Assembly (NCBI GenBank): GCA_902363335.1
Contig: CABIZV010000007.1
Span: 62,001-126,000, forward strand
Origin: Enterobacteriaceae bacterium
GTDB taxonomy: Bacteria; Pseudomonadota; Gammaproteobacteria; Enterobacterales; Enterobacteriaceae
DNA: 64,000 nt
Reading direction: 5' to 3'
Position 1 is the stretch's first letter, and each line of letters starts with the position of its first letter. Positions 1-7,638 of the stretch are shown here, in pieces. Made by a program: the position numbers and the translations under genes. The notes under the pieces are model-generated. The model did no database searches. It was not told the origin of the DNA and saw nothing but the letters and a program-made list of their open reading frames with translations.

Positions 1-3000
1 ATGCACAAACAGGTACGGGGATGGCAAGCCGATGAGCTGGCCCAACTGTTAAATGGTCAGTGGCGCGCGATGCCGCCGGAGCGCTGGTTTGCGGATGATA
101 TCGCCTTAAAAACCTTTGATCTTAAACAGCCTGGGCGTCGGTATCTGCTGGTCGCCATCGACGCGGACACCTGGCATAAAGGGTCGGGAAACTCGGGCAT
201 TTATGCCGGCTGGAAAGATACGCACGAGACGCTTAAGCGCCATCATGCAAAATTCTGTGGGGCTATCGTGCAACGATTTATCCCCGAACTGCCGGCAGAT
301 TTTCCGCAGCTGGTGGTTGAGAACTCTTACGATGTCCTGAATATCCTTGCCGATGAAGCGCGCAGCCGCATGCAGGGGAAAGTGGTCGCGGTGACCGGCA
401 CGGTTGGCAAATCCTCCACCAAAGATTTGCTGGAGATGCTGCTGAGTGAAGAGGGGACGGTGATTGCCACACGCGGCAACCACAACACCCGCACCGGCAC
501 GGCGGTGAGCCTGGCGCGCTGCATTACCAACCCGGATTATGTTGCGCTGGAAGTGGCGATTTCTGCGCTGTGGATGGCTTCCGGCGGCGTGGGTTCGCGT
601 ATTAAAGCCGACGTCGCCATCATTACCGAAATTGGCCTGACGCAGATAAGCGACCACGTCAAAGGTTTACGCGACACCGCGCGCTTTAAGGCACGCCTGT
701 GCCGGGGCATGCAGCCGGGAGGCTATGCGGTGCTCAACCGGGACATGGCGGAGTACGACTATGTTCGGCAACAGGTTGAGGATTACGGCGCCACGGTGCT
801 GACGTACGGTTTTCATTCGGATGCGGATATTCCCGTCACCCGTTATGAAGCGGATACCCACGGTTCGACAATCACAGTCAATCTCAGGGGCACATCGCTC
901 ACCTACCGCCTCAATGTGCCAGGACGCGGCATGGCCGGAAACTCGGTGGCGGTTCTGGCAGCACTGCATCTGCTCGGCATCGACACCGCTCAGGCCGCTC
1001 GCCGGATGAGCTATTTCCGCAACGTGGCGAAAAAACTGCAGGCCGAAACCCTGCGTCTGCCCACCGGCGGCGCGGTGACGTTGATTGATGACAACTACAA
1101 TGCCGCGTTTATTTCGATGAAAAACGGGCTGGAGGTCGCGGCGCTCTATCCGCGCGGTGAAAACCAGCGGCGTATCGCGGTGCTGGGGAGGCTGGCAACG
1201 CTTGGCGAGCTGGCGCAGGTGAGCCATGAGGCGCTGGCGGAGCCCATTCTGGCGGCCGGGTTTGATAAGGTGTATCTGCATGGCGAGGAGATGCTGGCGC
1301 TTAAGAATAAGCTCCCGCCAAATCTTATCGGCGGCTATTTTACCGACGTCGATGTGATGGCAGAAACGGTGCTGGGTGAGCTACATGATGGCGATGTGGT
1401 GCTGGTTAAAGGCAGCGTCAGCGATTCGGATTTCCACCTGATCATCGGCAAAATGAAAGATCATGCCAAAGCAACCGTGGTGCCATTAGGTGACGACGCC
1501 GCCACGCTGCTGATGAATCTGCCTGATGGTAGCGTCCTGCGCGGCAGTCATCACTATAAGACGTTTAACCCGCGCCATTTGAGCCACCTATTACTGAGCG
1601 CTGAACTGGCCGCGGGTATTCTGGCCCGAACGCATCGCCTGAGCGATGTGGTACAGGTGAAAGCCCTGCCCGGTGAGGTGGGGCCTATGCTTGGCTTGCA
1701 GGACGGGCAAGGCTTAAGCGTGAAATCACTCCTTCAGGGGATGCTTGTCAGCAATGCCCGAGATGCCGCCATCAACCTCGCTGGCCTGCTTTCTACGCCG
1801 TCTGGCGATCCGTTAACGGCGTTATCTGCAATGATCGACAAAGCCGGGATGCAAAAAACTCGCCTCACAAACGTGGCGGGCCGTACCCAGCGGGGGCAGC
1901 ATAGTACGCTGGAGGACGTGGCATCCTTCATTCGCTATTTTTATCAAACGTATCCCCATTTTTTGCACTGGTTCGCCGATTTTGAAGTCGATATCGGCGG
2001 CGTTCTGTATCAAAAGACCCACAATATTCAATCCGACGGTCGGGCAAGCTATAGCTTTTCCTCCGGCGGTTCACCGTGCTGGGGTTTTGCCATTCAGCGT
2101 CGGGATAACGCGCTCTGGTTAGCCTGCGCCGCGGGGGCCAGCGATGCATTCCACCTCGATTATTTGCTCGACGGCTTGCTGGCACAAGACGCGCAGGCCG
2201 CAGTGACGCCGATGCCTAAGAGTTTAAATGAACCGTCGATCATCACGCTGGTGGGGGATACCTATTATGGCGAGTGGTACAGCGCCCAGCGGGCCAAACG
2301 GGGCGTCGATGATGCGCTGATGCGCTACGGTTATGACTACTCGTTTGAGGGCCTTACTCCGCTCCTCAAAGGCAGTGATTACACCATCGCCAACTTTGAA
2401 GCCGCGCTGAGTTTTGACGATCAACACGGTTTACAGGGGCGTAAACCTTTCTGCCTGACGGGCTCCCCGCTGCGGTCAGTGGCGGCGCTTAAAAAAGTGG
2501 GTATTGATGCGGTAGCGCTGGGTAATAATCACGTGATGGATGCTGGCGTTGCGGGTGTCGAAAGTACGCTTGCGGCCCTGGAACAAGGGGGGATAGCCAG
2601 CTTTGGTGCCGGGCTGAACGCCCAGCAGGCGGAGGCGCCGCTGGTGTTTACGCTGGGAGGCAGAACCTTTAAGTTCTACAGCGCTTACTGGTATCGCCGC
2701 TATATGGAGCAGGACTGCGCCTTTTATGCGTTACCGCGCCGCGCTGGGGCGGCTTGTCTTAGCGGTGGCCTTGTTGATCAACTGCGCCACGATAAAGCCA
2801 CCGATCCCGCTATCACCAGCGTTGTGCTGGCGCATTGGGGCCAGGATTATCGCTGGACGCTGCCAATGCAAAAGCAGCTAGCAAGGCGGCTCACACAAGC
2901 GGGGGCCGATCTGATTATCGGCTCTGGCCCGCATATGCTGGGTGAGTTTGAACGGCTGGGCGATAGCTGGGTGGCCTACAGTATCGGCAACGGGGTATTC

Positions 3001-3291
3001 AACAGCAACGGTGAATATCGGCAGCGAGGCGTACCGCCGTTTAGCTTTATCGCCCGTTTGCTGCTGGGCGGCGGGCAGCCGCAGCTTCAGCTTCATCCTA
3101 TCTACACGCACAACCCGGAAACGTTCTGGCAGCCAAGGCCGGTCACGGATGACGAGTTTGAACAGGTCATCACCGCTCTTGAAAGCCAGGGCGTGGCCTT
3201 CACCCATGATGGCGCGAGAATTGAAACGCTGCCTGAAGGACGCCGGGCAATCATCCTGCCGCTGCCAGCGCAGTTTGGCACCCGTCCGTAG
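1..3291 (+). CDS. Three-module MurF-like / PBP5-like / CapA-like protein
   Basis: This 1096-residue protein reads as three fused modules. Residues about 1-500 resemble the Mur ligase MurF: a small N-terminal domain, a P-loop TGTVGKSSTK near residue 132, and DDNYNA where MurF has DDSYNA. Residues about 505-740 follow the layout of a D-Ala-D-Ala carboxypeptidase (PBP5 family), but the SxxK, SxN and KTG motifs read HLSH, SNA and SDG, so no catalytic serine or lysine is seen. Residues about 745-1090 look like the CapA (poly-gamma-glutamate capsule) metallophosphatase-fold family, with LVGD, NFEA, GNNHVMDAG and SIGNGVF. I infer a role in making or attaching an envelope peptide or amino-acid polymer; substrate unknown. 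No signal peptide is visible. The ATG is base 1 of the window, so an earlier start cannot be excluded, although the MurF-like start fits residue 1. Confidence 0.75.
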   Translation: MHKQVRGWQADELAQLLNGQWRAMPPERWFADDIALKTFDLKQPGRRYLLVAIDADTWHKGSGNSGIYAGWKDTHETLKRHHAKFCGAIVQRFIPELPADFPQLVVENSYDVLNILADEARSRMQGKVVAVTGTVGKSSTKDLLEMLLSEEGTVIATRGNHNTRTGTAVSLARCITNPDYVALEVAISALWMASGGVGSRIKADVAIITEIGLTQISDHVKGLRDTARFKARLCRGMQPGGYAVLNRDMAEYDYVRQQVEDYGATVLTYGFHSDADIPVTRYEADTHGSTITVNLRGTSLTYRLNVPGRGMAGNSVAVLAALHLLGIDTAQAARRMSYFRNVAKKLQAETLRLPTGGAVTLIDDNYNAAFISMKNGLEVAALYPRGENQRRIAVLGRLATLGELAQVSHEALAEPILAAGFDKVYLHGEEMLALKNKLPPNLIGGYFTDVDVMAETVLGELHDGDVVLVKGSVSDSDFHLIIGKMKDHAKATVVPLGDDAATLLMNLPDGSVLRGSHHYKTFNPRHLSHLLLSAELAAGILARTHRLSDVVQVKALPGEVGPMLGLQDGQGLSVKSLLQGMLVSNARDAAINLAGLLSTPSGDPLTALSAMIDKAGMQKTRLTNVAGRTQRGQHSTLEDVASFIRYFYQTYPHFLHWFADFEVDIGGVLYQKTHNIQSDGRASYSFSSGGSPCWGFAIQRRDNALWLACAAGASDAFHLDYLLDGLLAQDAQAAVTPMPKSLNEPSIITLVGDTYYGEWYSAQRAKRGVDDALMRYGYDYSFEGLTPLLKGSDYTIANFEAALSFDDQHGLQGRKPFCLTGSPLRSVAALKKVGIDAVALGNNHVMDAGVAGVESTLAALEQGGIASFGAGLNAQQAEAPLVFTLGGRTFKFYSAYWYRRYMEQDCAFYALPRRAGAACLSGGLVDQLRHDKATDPAITSVVLAHWGQDYRWTLPMQKQLARRLTQAGADLIIGSGPHMLGEFERLGDSWVAYSIGNGVFNSNGEYRQRGVPPFSFIARLLLGGGQPQLQLHPIYTHNPETFWQPRPVTDDEFEQVITALESQGVAFTHDGARIETLPEGRRAIILPLPAQFGTRP

Positions 3292-3412
3292 GCCCGATAA
3301 GCGCAGCGCCATCGGGCGACGCGGTTCTGATTGCCGGATGGCGGCGTGAACGCCTTATCCGGCCTACCGAGCTGTAGGCTCGATAAGCGTAGCACCATCG
3401 GGCAATGAGCTT
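3292..3412. repeat. REP/BIME cluster
   Basis: Alternating palindromic units carry the REP core (GCCGGATGGCGGCG ... CGCCTTATCCGGCCTAC), with related units reading GTAGGCCCGATAAGCGCAGC and TAGGCTCGATAAGCGTAGC. They directly follow the stop codon of the upstream gene. This is a typical enterobacterial intergenic repeat that may stabilise the mRNA 3' end. Confidence 0.8.
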
Positions 3413-3495
3413 CGCGAGATGGGGAAATCGTTTTCAGGTTTAAGTCAGGCGCCATTTCAGCCGCTTTGATCGGGTATTGAAATGGAGCGTTGAAC

Positions 3496-3933
3496 ATGAA
3501 GCGATTTGCTTTGGTCTTGTTATTGCCTTTATTACTCACCGGCTGCGCCACTATTGTCGGCAGCGACGATGAAGCCGTTTATATTGATAGTGTCCCGTCG
3601 AATACGCCGTTCATTGTGGCGGATAGCGCGGGCAATATCGTGGCGAAGGGCAGTACGCCGACATCGGTCATCCTGCAAAAGAATGACGGCAGCTATTTTG
3701 GCAAGCGGGAGTACACGCTGACGGTGAAACATAATGGCTACCACTCCAGCATCGTACCGCTCGAATATCGCCTCAGCTATTGGTACACCTTCGGCAACCT
3801 TATTTTTGGCGGGATACCGGGCTGGTTTATTGTTGACCCATACTCTGGCGGTATGTACACCCTCAAAGAGAACCGGCTGAACGTCATTCTACGACAGTGC
3901 GCGCCGGGGCCTTTTCGCTATATGTGCACGTGA
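3496..3933 (+). CDS. Putative lipoprotein of unknown function
   Basis: A 145-residue protein with a classical lipoprotein signal: MKRF, a Leu-rich core and lipobox LLTGC with the lipidated Cys at residue 17. The ATG at 3496 is chosen because GGAG lies 8 bases upstream; a TTG two codons earlier is possible but worse spaced. The mature part has a short stretch like PEGA-type beta domains (TPTSVILQK ... YTLTVKHNGY) and a hydrophobic segment FGNLIFGGIPGWFIV near residues 97-111, often seen in small enterobacterial lipoproteins. The family is not recognised. It sits alone between a REP cluster and a nuclease-like gene, with no sign of an operon. Confidence 0.75.
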   Translation: MKRFALVLLLPLLLTGCATIVGSDDEAVYIDSVPSNTPFIVADSAGNIVAKGSTPTSVILQKNDGSYFGKREYTLTVKHNGYHSSIVPLEYRLSYWYTFGNLIFGGIPGWFIVDPYSGGMYTLKENRLNVILRQCAPGPFRYMCT

Positions 3934-4092
3934 TGTGCGTTGATCCTCACCCCAGACCGTACTTTATTGGCCCACCATCCCGCCTAATTGGTGTGATTTT
4001 TTATCTGTGATGATGACGATTAATCTTCACGGCAAGGATGCCGATAATCACTTTACTGGGTTGTGTTATGACACTTGATGAAGGAGAGCGCG

Positions 4093-4854
4093 TTGAATAA
4101 TCGTACCATCTGGCCGCATATCGTCACGACCGAAGAACTCAAGAATATTACTGCCGGCGGTGATAGCTTCATTAGGACTAAAAATAATGAGGTTAAAGGG
4201 TTAGCGTTAAATTACGATCTGAATCCTAATGCGCCTTATGTGGTGTTATACGGCACCACTCCGCGACGTATTCAACTCGCCTTGCTTTTTGCTCAGTCAC
4301 AGGTTGCGGTACCCGTATATATTAAGCAGAAGGTAAATCAATGGCAGTTCGCTGGACTTTTTAAAGTCCGTGAACACATCACTGACCCAATGTTAGTTCC
4401 TCAATATTGCAATACTCGTCCAGTAAGTACTGTTGCTGGGGTGCTACTTTTGGAAAACGTGGTTATGCCTGAGGTCATGGAAGAGTGTGATCCGATGTTC
4501 CCTGATCCGGCAACCCGCAAGGCGATTGAGATGGCAGCTGTGGATTTTGTTATCCATCATCTTGAAGCGCAGGGCTATCGGGTGGAAGATCTCCAGGCTG
4601 CTAAAGTTGGCTATGATATACGGGCTTTAAAAGATAACCGTCAGTTGCTGGTTGAAGTTAAAGGAACAGATTCACCACAACCGCGATTCTTTTTAACGCG
4701 TAATGAAAGAAAATGCAGCGAAAGTAATGCGGATTGGCGGCTGTTTGTTGTGTCCCAGGCGCGTGTGATGCCGACGTTGCATCAATATACGCCAGCGCAG
4801 ATGTGGGAAGCTTTTAATGCAGACCCTTTTGCTTGGGAATGTTGTCTGAAATAA
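4093..4854 (+). CDS. DUF3883-like protein with PD-(D/E)XK-type nuclease pattern
   Basis: A 253-residue protein. The C-terminal half has the layout of DUF3883 / NO-VEIN-like domains of the restriction-endonuclease fold: a helix (RKAIEMAAVDFVIHHLEAQG), then GYDI with Asp175, and LLVEVK with Glu188 and Lys190, which gives the D-x12-ExK pattern. The N-terminal half (LNPNAPYVVLYG ... VPVYIKQKVNQWQFAGLFKV) looks like a small beta domain that I cannot assign. The TTG at 4093 is preferred because AAGGAG sits 6 bases before it; the nearby ATG at 4078 would place that site inside the coding region. Proteins with this domain are often found in defence contexts, but no methyltransferase or partner gene is next to it. 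Function is inferred only from the fold-like motif. Confidence 0.65.
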   Translation: MNNRTIWPHIVTTEELKNITAGGDSFIRTKNNEVKGLALNYDLNPNAPYVVLYGTTPRRIQLALLFAQSQVAVPVYIKQKVNQWQFAGLFKVREHITDPMLVPQYCNTRPVSTVAGVLLLENVVMPEVMEECDPMFPDPATRKAIEMAAVDFVIHHLEAQGYRVEDLQAAKVGYDIRALKDNRQLLVEVKGTDSPQPRFFLTRNERKCSESNADWRLFVVSQARVMPTLHQYTPAQMWEAFNADPFAWECCLK

Positions 4855-4904
4855 CGTCTTTTTATACTGCCGATGAGCATCATTCTCCTCGGCCTTTCAT
4901 TTCG

Positions 4905-4990
4905 GCAAGCCTGTATGGCGCTGCGCTTATCCGGCCTACACCGCACCCGTAGCCCGGTCAAGGCGCAACGCGCCGACACCGGGGGCGCTC
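4905..4990. repeat. REP-like units
   Basis: Two partial palindromic units lie between convergent genes: GGCGCTGCGCTTATCCGGCC at about 4917 and a GTAGCCCGGTCAAGGCGCAA / CGCCGACACCGGGGG unit at about 4951-4984. They are relatives of REP elements and may act as the convergent gene boundary. Confidence 0.6.
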
Positions 4991-4993
4991 GGT

Positions 4994-5497
4994 CTATACC
5001 TCTTCAACCTCATCTAACCGCCGCTGCAACGCATCCAACTGCCACTCGCTAAACACCTCAATCCCATGCTGGCGTAACAGCGCCGCCGCAACCCCTTCGC
5101 CCAGCACCTTCACCCCGCTAAACGTTCCGTCATATACGTGCTGGCTCCCGCAGGTTGGACTGCCGTCGGTCATAATTGCAAACCGACAGCCGTGACTTTG
5201 CGCAGCTTTTAACGCCAGCCACGCCGCCAGCACGTACGGCTGCGTCACATCGCGCCCGTCGCTTTCCACAACCTGTGCGCGCCCACTCAACACCTCGTTA
5301 CCCTGACCGTTAACCATCTCTGCCGACAGCCGTGGCGTCGAAAGTCCTGCCGCCAATTCCGGGCAATGGGTGACCAGACGGCCTTCATCGCGCCACCGTT
5401 GCAGCAGAGTTACGGTACAGAATTTATCGGTGCCGTTGTAGCGCACGGGATACCCGGCGAGGCAGGCGCTGAGGAGGATTTTGTGTTTGACGGGCAT
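4994..5497 (-). CDS. DUF523 family protein (YbbK-like)
   Basis: A 167-residue protein with the DUF523 hallmarks: LLSACLAGYPVRYNG near the N terminus, HCPELAAGLSTPR, and a second cysteine in SPTCGSQHVYDGTFSG. The conserved cysteines suggest a metal or cluster site, but no activity is established that I can name. The start at 5497 (MPVKHK) is chosen because AAAGG lies about 8 bases upstream and family members begin near this point; an in-frame ATG at 5527 lacks a ribosome-binding site. It is a single gene, convergent with the nuclease-like gene at 4093. The 272 bp before it (5498-5769) show no further gene or clear site. Confidence 0.75.
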   Translation of the reverse strand: MPVKHKILLSACLAGYPVRYNGTDKFCTVTLLQRWRDEGRLVTHCPELAAGLSTPRLSAEMVNGQGNEVLSGRAQVVESDGRDVTQPYVLAAWLALKAAQSHGCRFAIMTDGSPTCGSQHVYDGTFSGVKVLGEGVAAALLRQHGIEVFSEWQLDALQRRLDEVEEV

Positions 5498-5769
5498 GGG
5501 AAATACCTTTGATAAGGTGCTTGGCATCGCGTTTATCGTGATACCGGCGGCTATAAGGTAGCAGAAAATGAAAAGGGAGGCGGTCGGATTTGGGATGGAG
5601 GGAGACGCGTCTTATAATGAAAAACGCATAATAGCTTCTGCTCTGGAATCACGTATATGCACTGCCAGATGGTTCGCCACCTGTTTTATCTTCCCGTTGG
5701 TTAATGAGCGGGTTGATGTTCAGAAGTCGGCACCTGGAAGTGATTGAAAAATATAAAAGGACTTAAGAA

Positions 5770-6153
5770 ATGAATAAATATCTGTCTGGTCTGTGTGTTG
5801 TCTCTTTTTTTTATTTTTCATCAATAGGTTATGCACACTCTTCAGGCCCAAATAACGTCCCGGTCAGTATCGAGCCCCGCAACGCTAATAGAGGATTTAT
5901 TCCGGTCATTTCCGATGTAGATGAAATCCAGCCTTCTCATTTCAGGGAGTCGGATCTACAGAAAATGCAGGAGAGCGTGAGAAAGCTGGAGTCCGCCAAC
6001 CAGGAGCTCAGTAAGAAGATTGTACAGCTTGAGAAAAACAATTCTGAGCGGGAGAGAAAGATCGAGCAATTACAAAGAAGTCTTGATGGCATGAAGCGGA
6101 GCAACGCCAACCTTTCAAATCAGGTCAGCAATTTATCCCGCAAAATTAAGTGA
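5770..6153 (+). CDS. Small exported coiled-coil protein, unknown
   Basis: A 127-residue protein with an N-terminal signal peptide (MNKYLSGL, hydrophobic core, likely cleavage after GYAH or nearby), a short linker with EPRNANRGFIPVISD, then a long charged helix from about residue 60 to 125 with heptad spacing (LESANQELSKKIVQLEK ... LSNQVSNLSRKIK), a predicted coiled coil. AAGGAC sits 8 bases before the ATG. The N-terminal half is AT-rich. No family is recognised. A strong terminator follows at once, so it is probably a single-gene unit. It may be a periplasmic scaffold or an adhesin-like fragment, but nothing in the sequence decides this. Confidence 0.7.
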   Translation: MNKYLSGLCVVSFFYFSSIGYAHSSGPNNVPVSIEPRNANRGFIPVISDVDEIQPSHFRESDLQKMQESVRKLESANQELSKKIVQLEKNNSERERKIEQLQRSLDGMKRSNANLSNQVSNLSRKIK

Positions 6154-6167
6154 TAAAAGGGCTGCCG

Positions 6168-6204
6168 CCAGAAAGCAAAAAACCCGCCATAGGCGGGTTT
6201 TTCT
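6168..6204. repeat. Left copy of 37-bp direct repeat, also a terminator
   Basis: The segment holds AAACCCGCC-ATA-GGCGGGTTTTT, a stem with T runs on both sides, so it can stop transcripts from both the coiled-coil gene (+) and bglB (-). Positions 6168-6204 match 14303-14339 at 35 of 37 bases in the same orientation. The right copy is the terminator region of tRNA-Phe. The two copies bracket the whole beta-glucoside island. Confidence 0.75.
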
Positions 6205-6225
6205 CATTCTATTTCCGAACAGAGA

Positions 6226-7623
6226 TTATCGCTGCAAAGCCGCACCGTGCGTCGCAATTACTTTCTGATACCAGTAGAAACTTTTCTTACGACTACGGTT
6301 AAGCGTGCCGGAACCGTCCTGTGCTAAATCAACGTAGATAAATCCATAGCGTTTAGTCACTTCCGCTTTCGAGGCGCTGATAATATCAATCGGCCCCCAC
6401 GAGGTATATCCCATGACTTCCACGCCATCCTGAATGGCTTCCTGCACCTGTACCAGATGATCGTTGAGATAACTGATTCGGTAATCATCGTTGATTTCAC
6501 CGTTAGCATCCGGCTTATCTTGCGCCCCCAGCCCATTTTCGACGATGAATAGCGGCTTCTGATAGCGATCCCACAATACATTAAGCAGCGTACGCAAACC
6601 GATGGGATCAATTTGCCAGCCCCACTCCGAACTTTCCAGATGCGGGTTCGGCACCATGTCCAGAATATTCCCTTTGAGTTTTTCAACCAGCTCGCTATCT
6701 GCCGTTACGCAGCCGGTCATGTAATAGCTAAAAGAGATAAAATCAACCGTATGGCTGAGCGCAGTATTATCTTCTTCGGTGACATTAAGCACGATGTCAT
6801 TTTCACGGAAATAACGCGTCATATATCCCGGATAACGTCCACGGCACTGTACGTCGCCGAAGAACTGCCACTGGCGATTATCCTGCAATGTGGCGAAGAA
6901 ATCTTCAGGTTTACAGGTAAGTGGATACGTTAAACCGCCCAGCAACATATTACCGATTTTGGCGTCAGGGATAATTTCGTGACAGGCTTTAACCGCCAGG
7001 CCGCTGGCAACTAACTGATGATGGATAGCCTGATAGATTTCTGCTTTGCTGCAACCTTTTTGCAGGCCGACACCGGTTAACGGCGCGTGCAGCGACATAT
7101 TGATCTCATTAAAGGTAAGCCACAGTTTGACTTTATGCTGATACCGGGTAAATACCGTCCGGGCATAACGTTCGAAGAACGTAATAACCTTACGATTCCC
7201 CCAACCGCCATAATTTTTCACCAGCCCCCAGGGCATTTCATAATGCGACAACGTCACCAGCGGTTGAATATTGTGTGCTCGTAGCTCATCAAACAGTTTG
7301 TCATACCACGCCAGGCCGGCTTCGTTTGGCTCGTTTTCATCACCCATCGGGAAAATACGTGTCCAGGCAATCGACACGCGTAAGCAGGTAAAGCCCATTT
7401 CCGCGAACAGGGAAATATCTTCCGGGTAGCGATGATAAAAATCGATGGCGACGTCTTTAATACTGCTAATACCGTCGCGGCTTTTCACCGGCTCGCCGAA
7501 TATGCCTTCCGGCAGCATGTCAGAGGTGGAAATACCTTTGCCATCTTCCTGCCACGCGCCTTCAACCTGATTAGCGGCTAACGCACCACCCCATAAAAAT
7601 TTTTCTGGAAATGTTGTGTTCAT
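6226..7623 (-). CDS. bglB: 6-phospho-beta-glucosidase
   Basis: A 465-residue GH1 enzyme that hydrolyses phosphorylated aryl-beta-glucosides or cellobiose-type sugars delivered by the PTS. Visible features: FLWGGALAANQVEGA at the N terminus, acid/base Glu173 in TFNEIN, nucleophile Glu362 in VENGLG, and the SASK...KRYGFIYVD segment that gives 6-phosphate specificity in this family. Length and sequence follow E. coli BglB (about 470 residues) closely. It lies 15 bases downstream of bglF on the same strand, so the two are co-transcribed; AAGG lies 8 bases before the ATG. Expression should depend on the RAT/terminator pair ahead of bglF. The intracellular assignment is firm; natural substrate range is not visible. 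Confidence 0.92.
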   Translation of the reverse strand: MNTTFPEKFLWGGALAANQVEGAWQEDGKGISTSDMLPEGIFGEPVKSRDGISSIKDVAIDFYHRYPEDISLFAEMGFTCLRVSIAWTRIFPMGDENEPNEAGLAWYDKLFDELRAHNIQPLVTLSHYEMPWGLVKNYGGWGNRKVITFFERYARTVFTRYQHKVKLWLTFNEINMSLHAPLTGVGLQKGCSKAEIYQAIHHQLVASGLAVKACHEIIPDAKIGNMLLGGLTYPLTCKPEDFFATLQDNRQWQFFGDVQCRGRYPGYMTRYFRENDIVLNVTEEDNTALSHTVDFISFSYYMTGCVTADSELVEKLKGNILDMVPNPHLESSEWGWQIDPIGLRTLLNVLWDRYQKPLFIVENGLGAQDKPDANGEINDDYRISYLNDHLVQVQEAIQDGVEVMGYTSWGPIDIISASKAEVTKRYGFIYVDLAQDGSGTLNRSRKKSFYWYQKVIATHGAALQR

Positions 7624-7638
7624 CTTATTTACCTTAAT

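Noticed and set aside
3292..3412. CRISPR-like array in the tandem palindromes
   Set aside because: Units are REP palindromes of alternating orientation without regular spacers; no cas genes.
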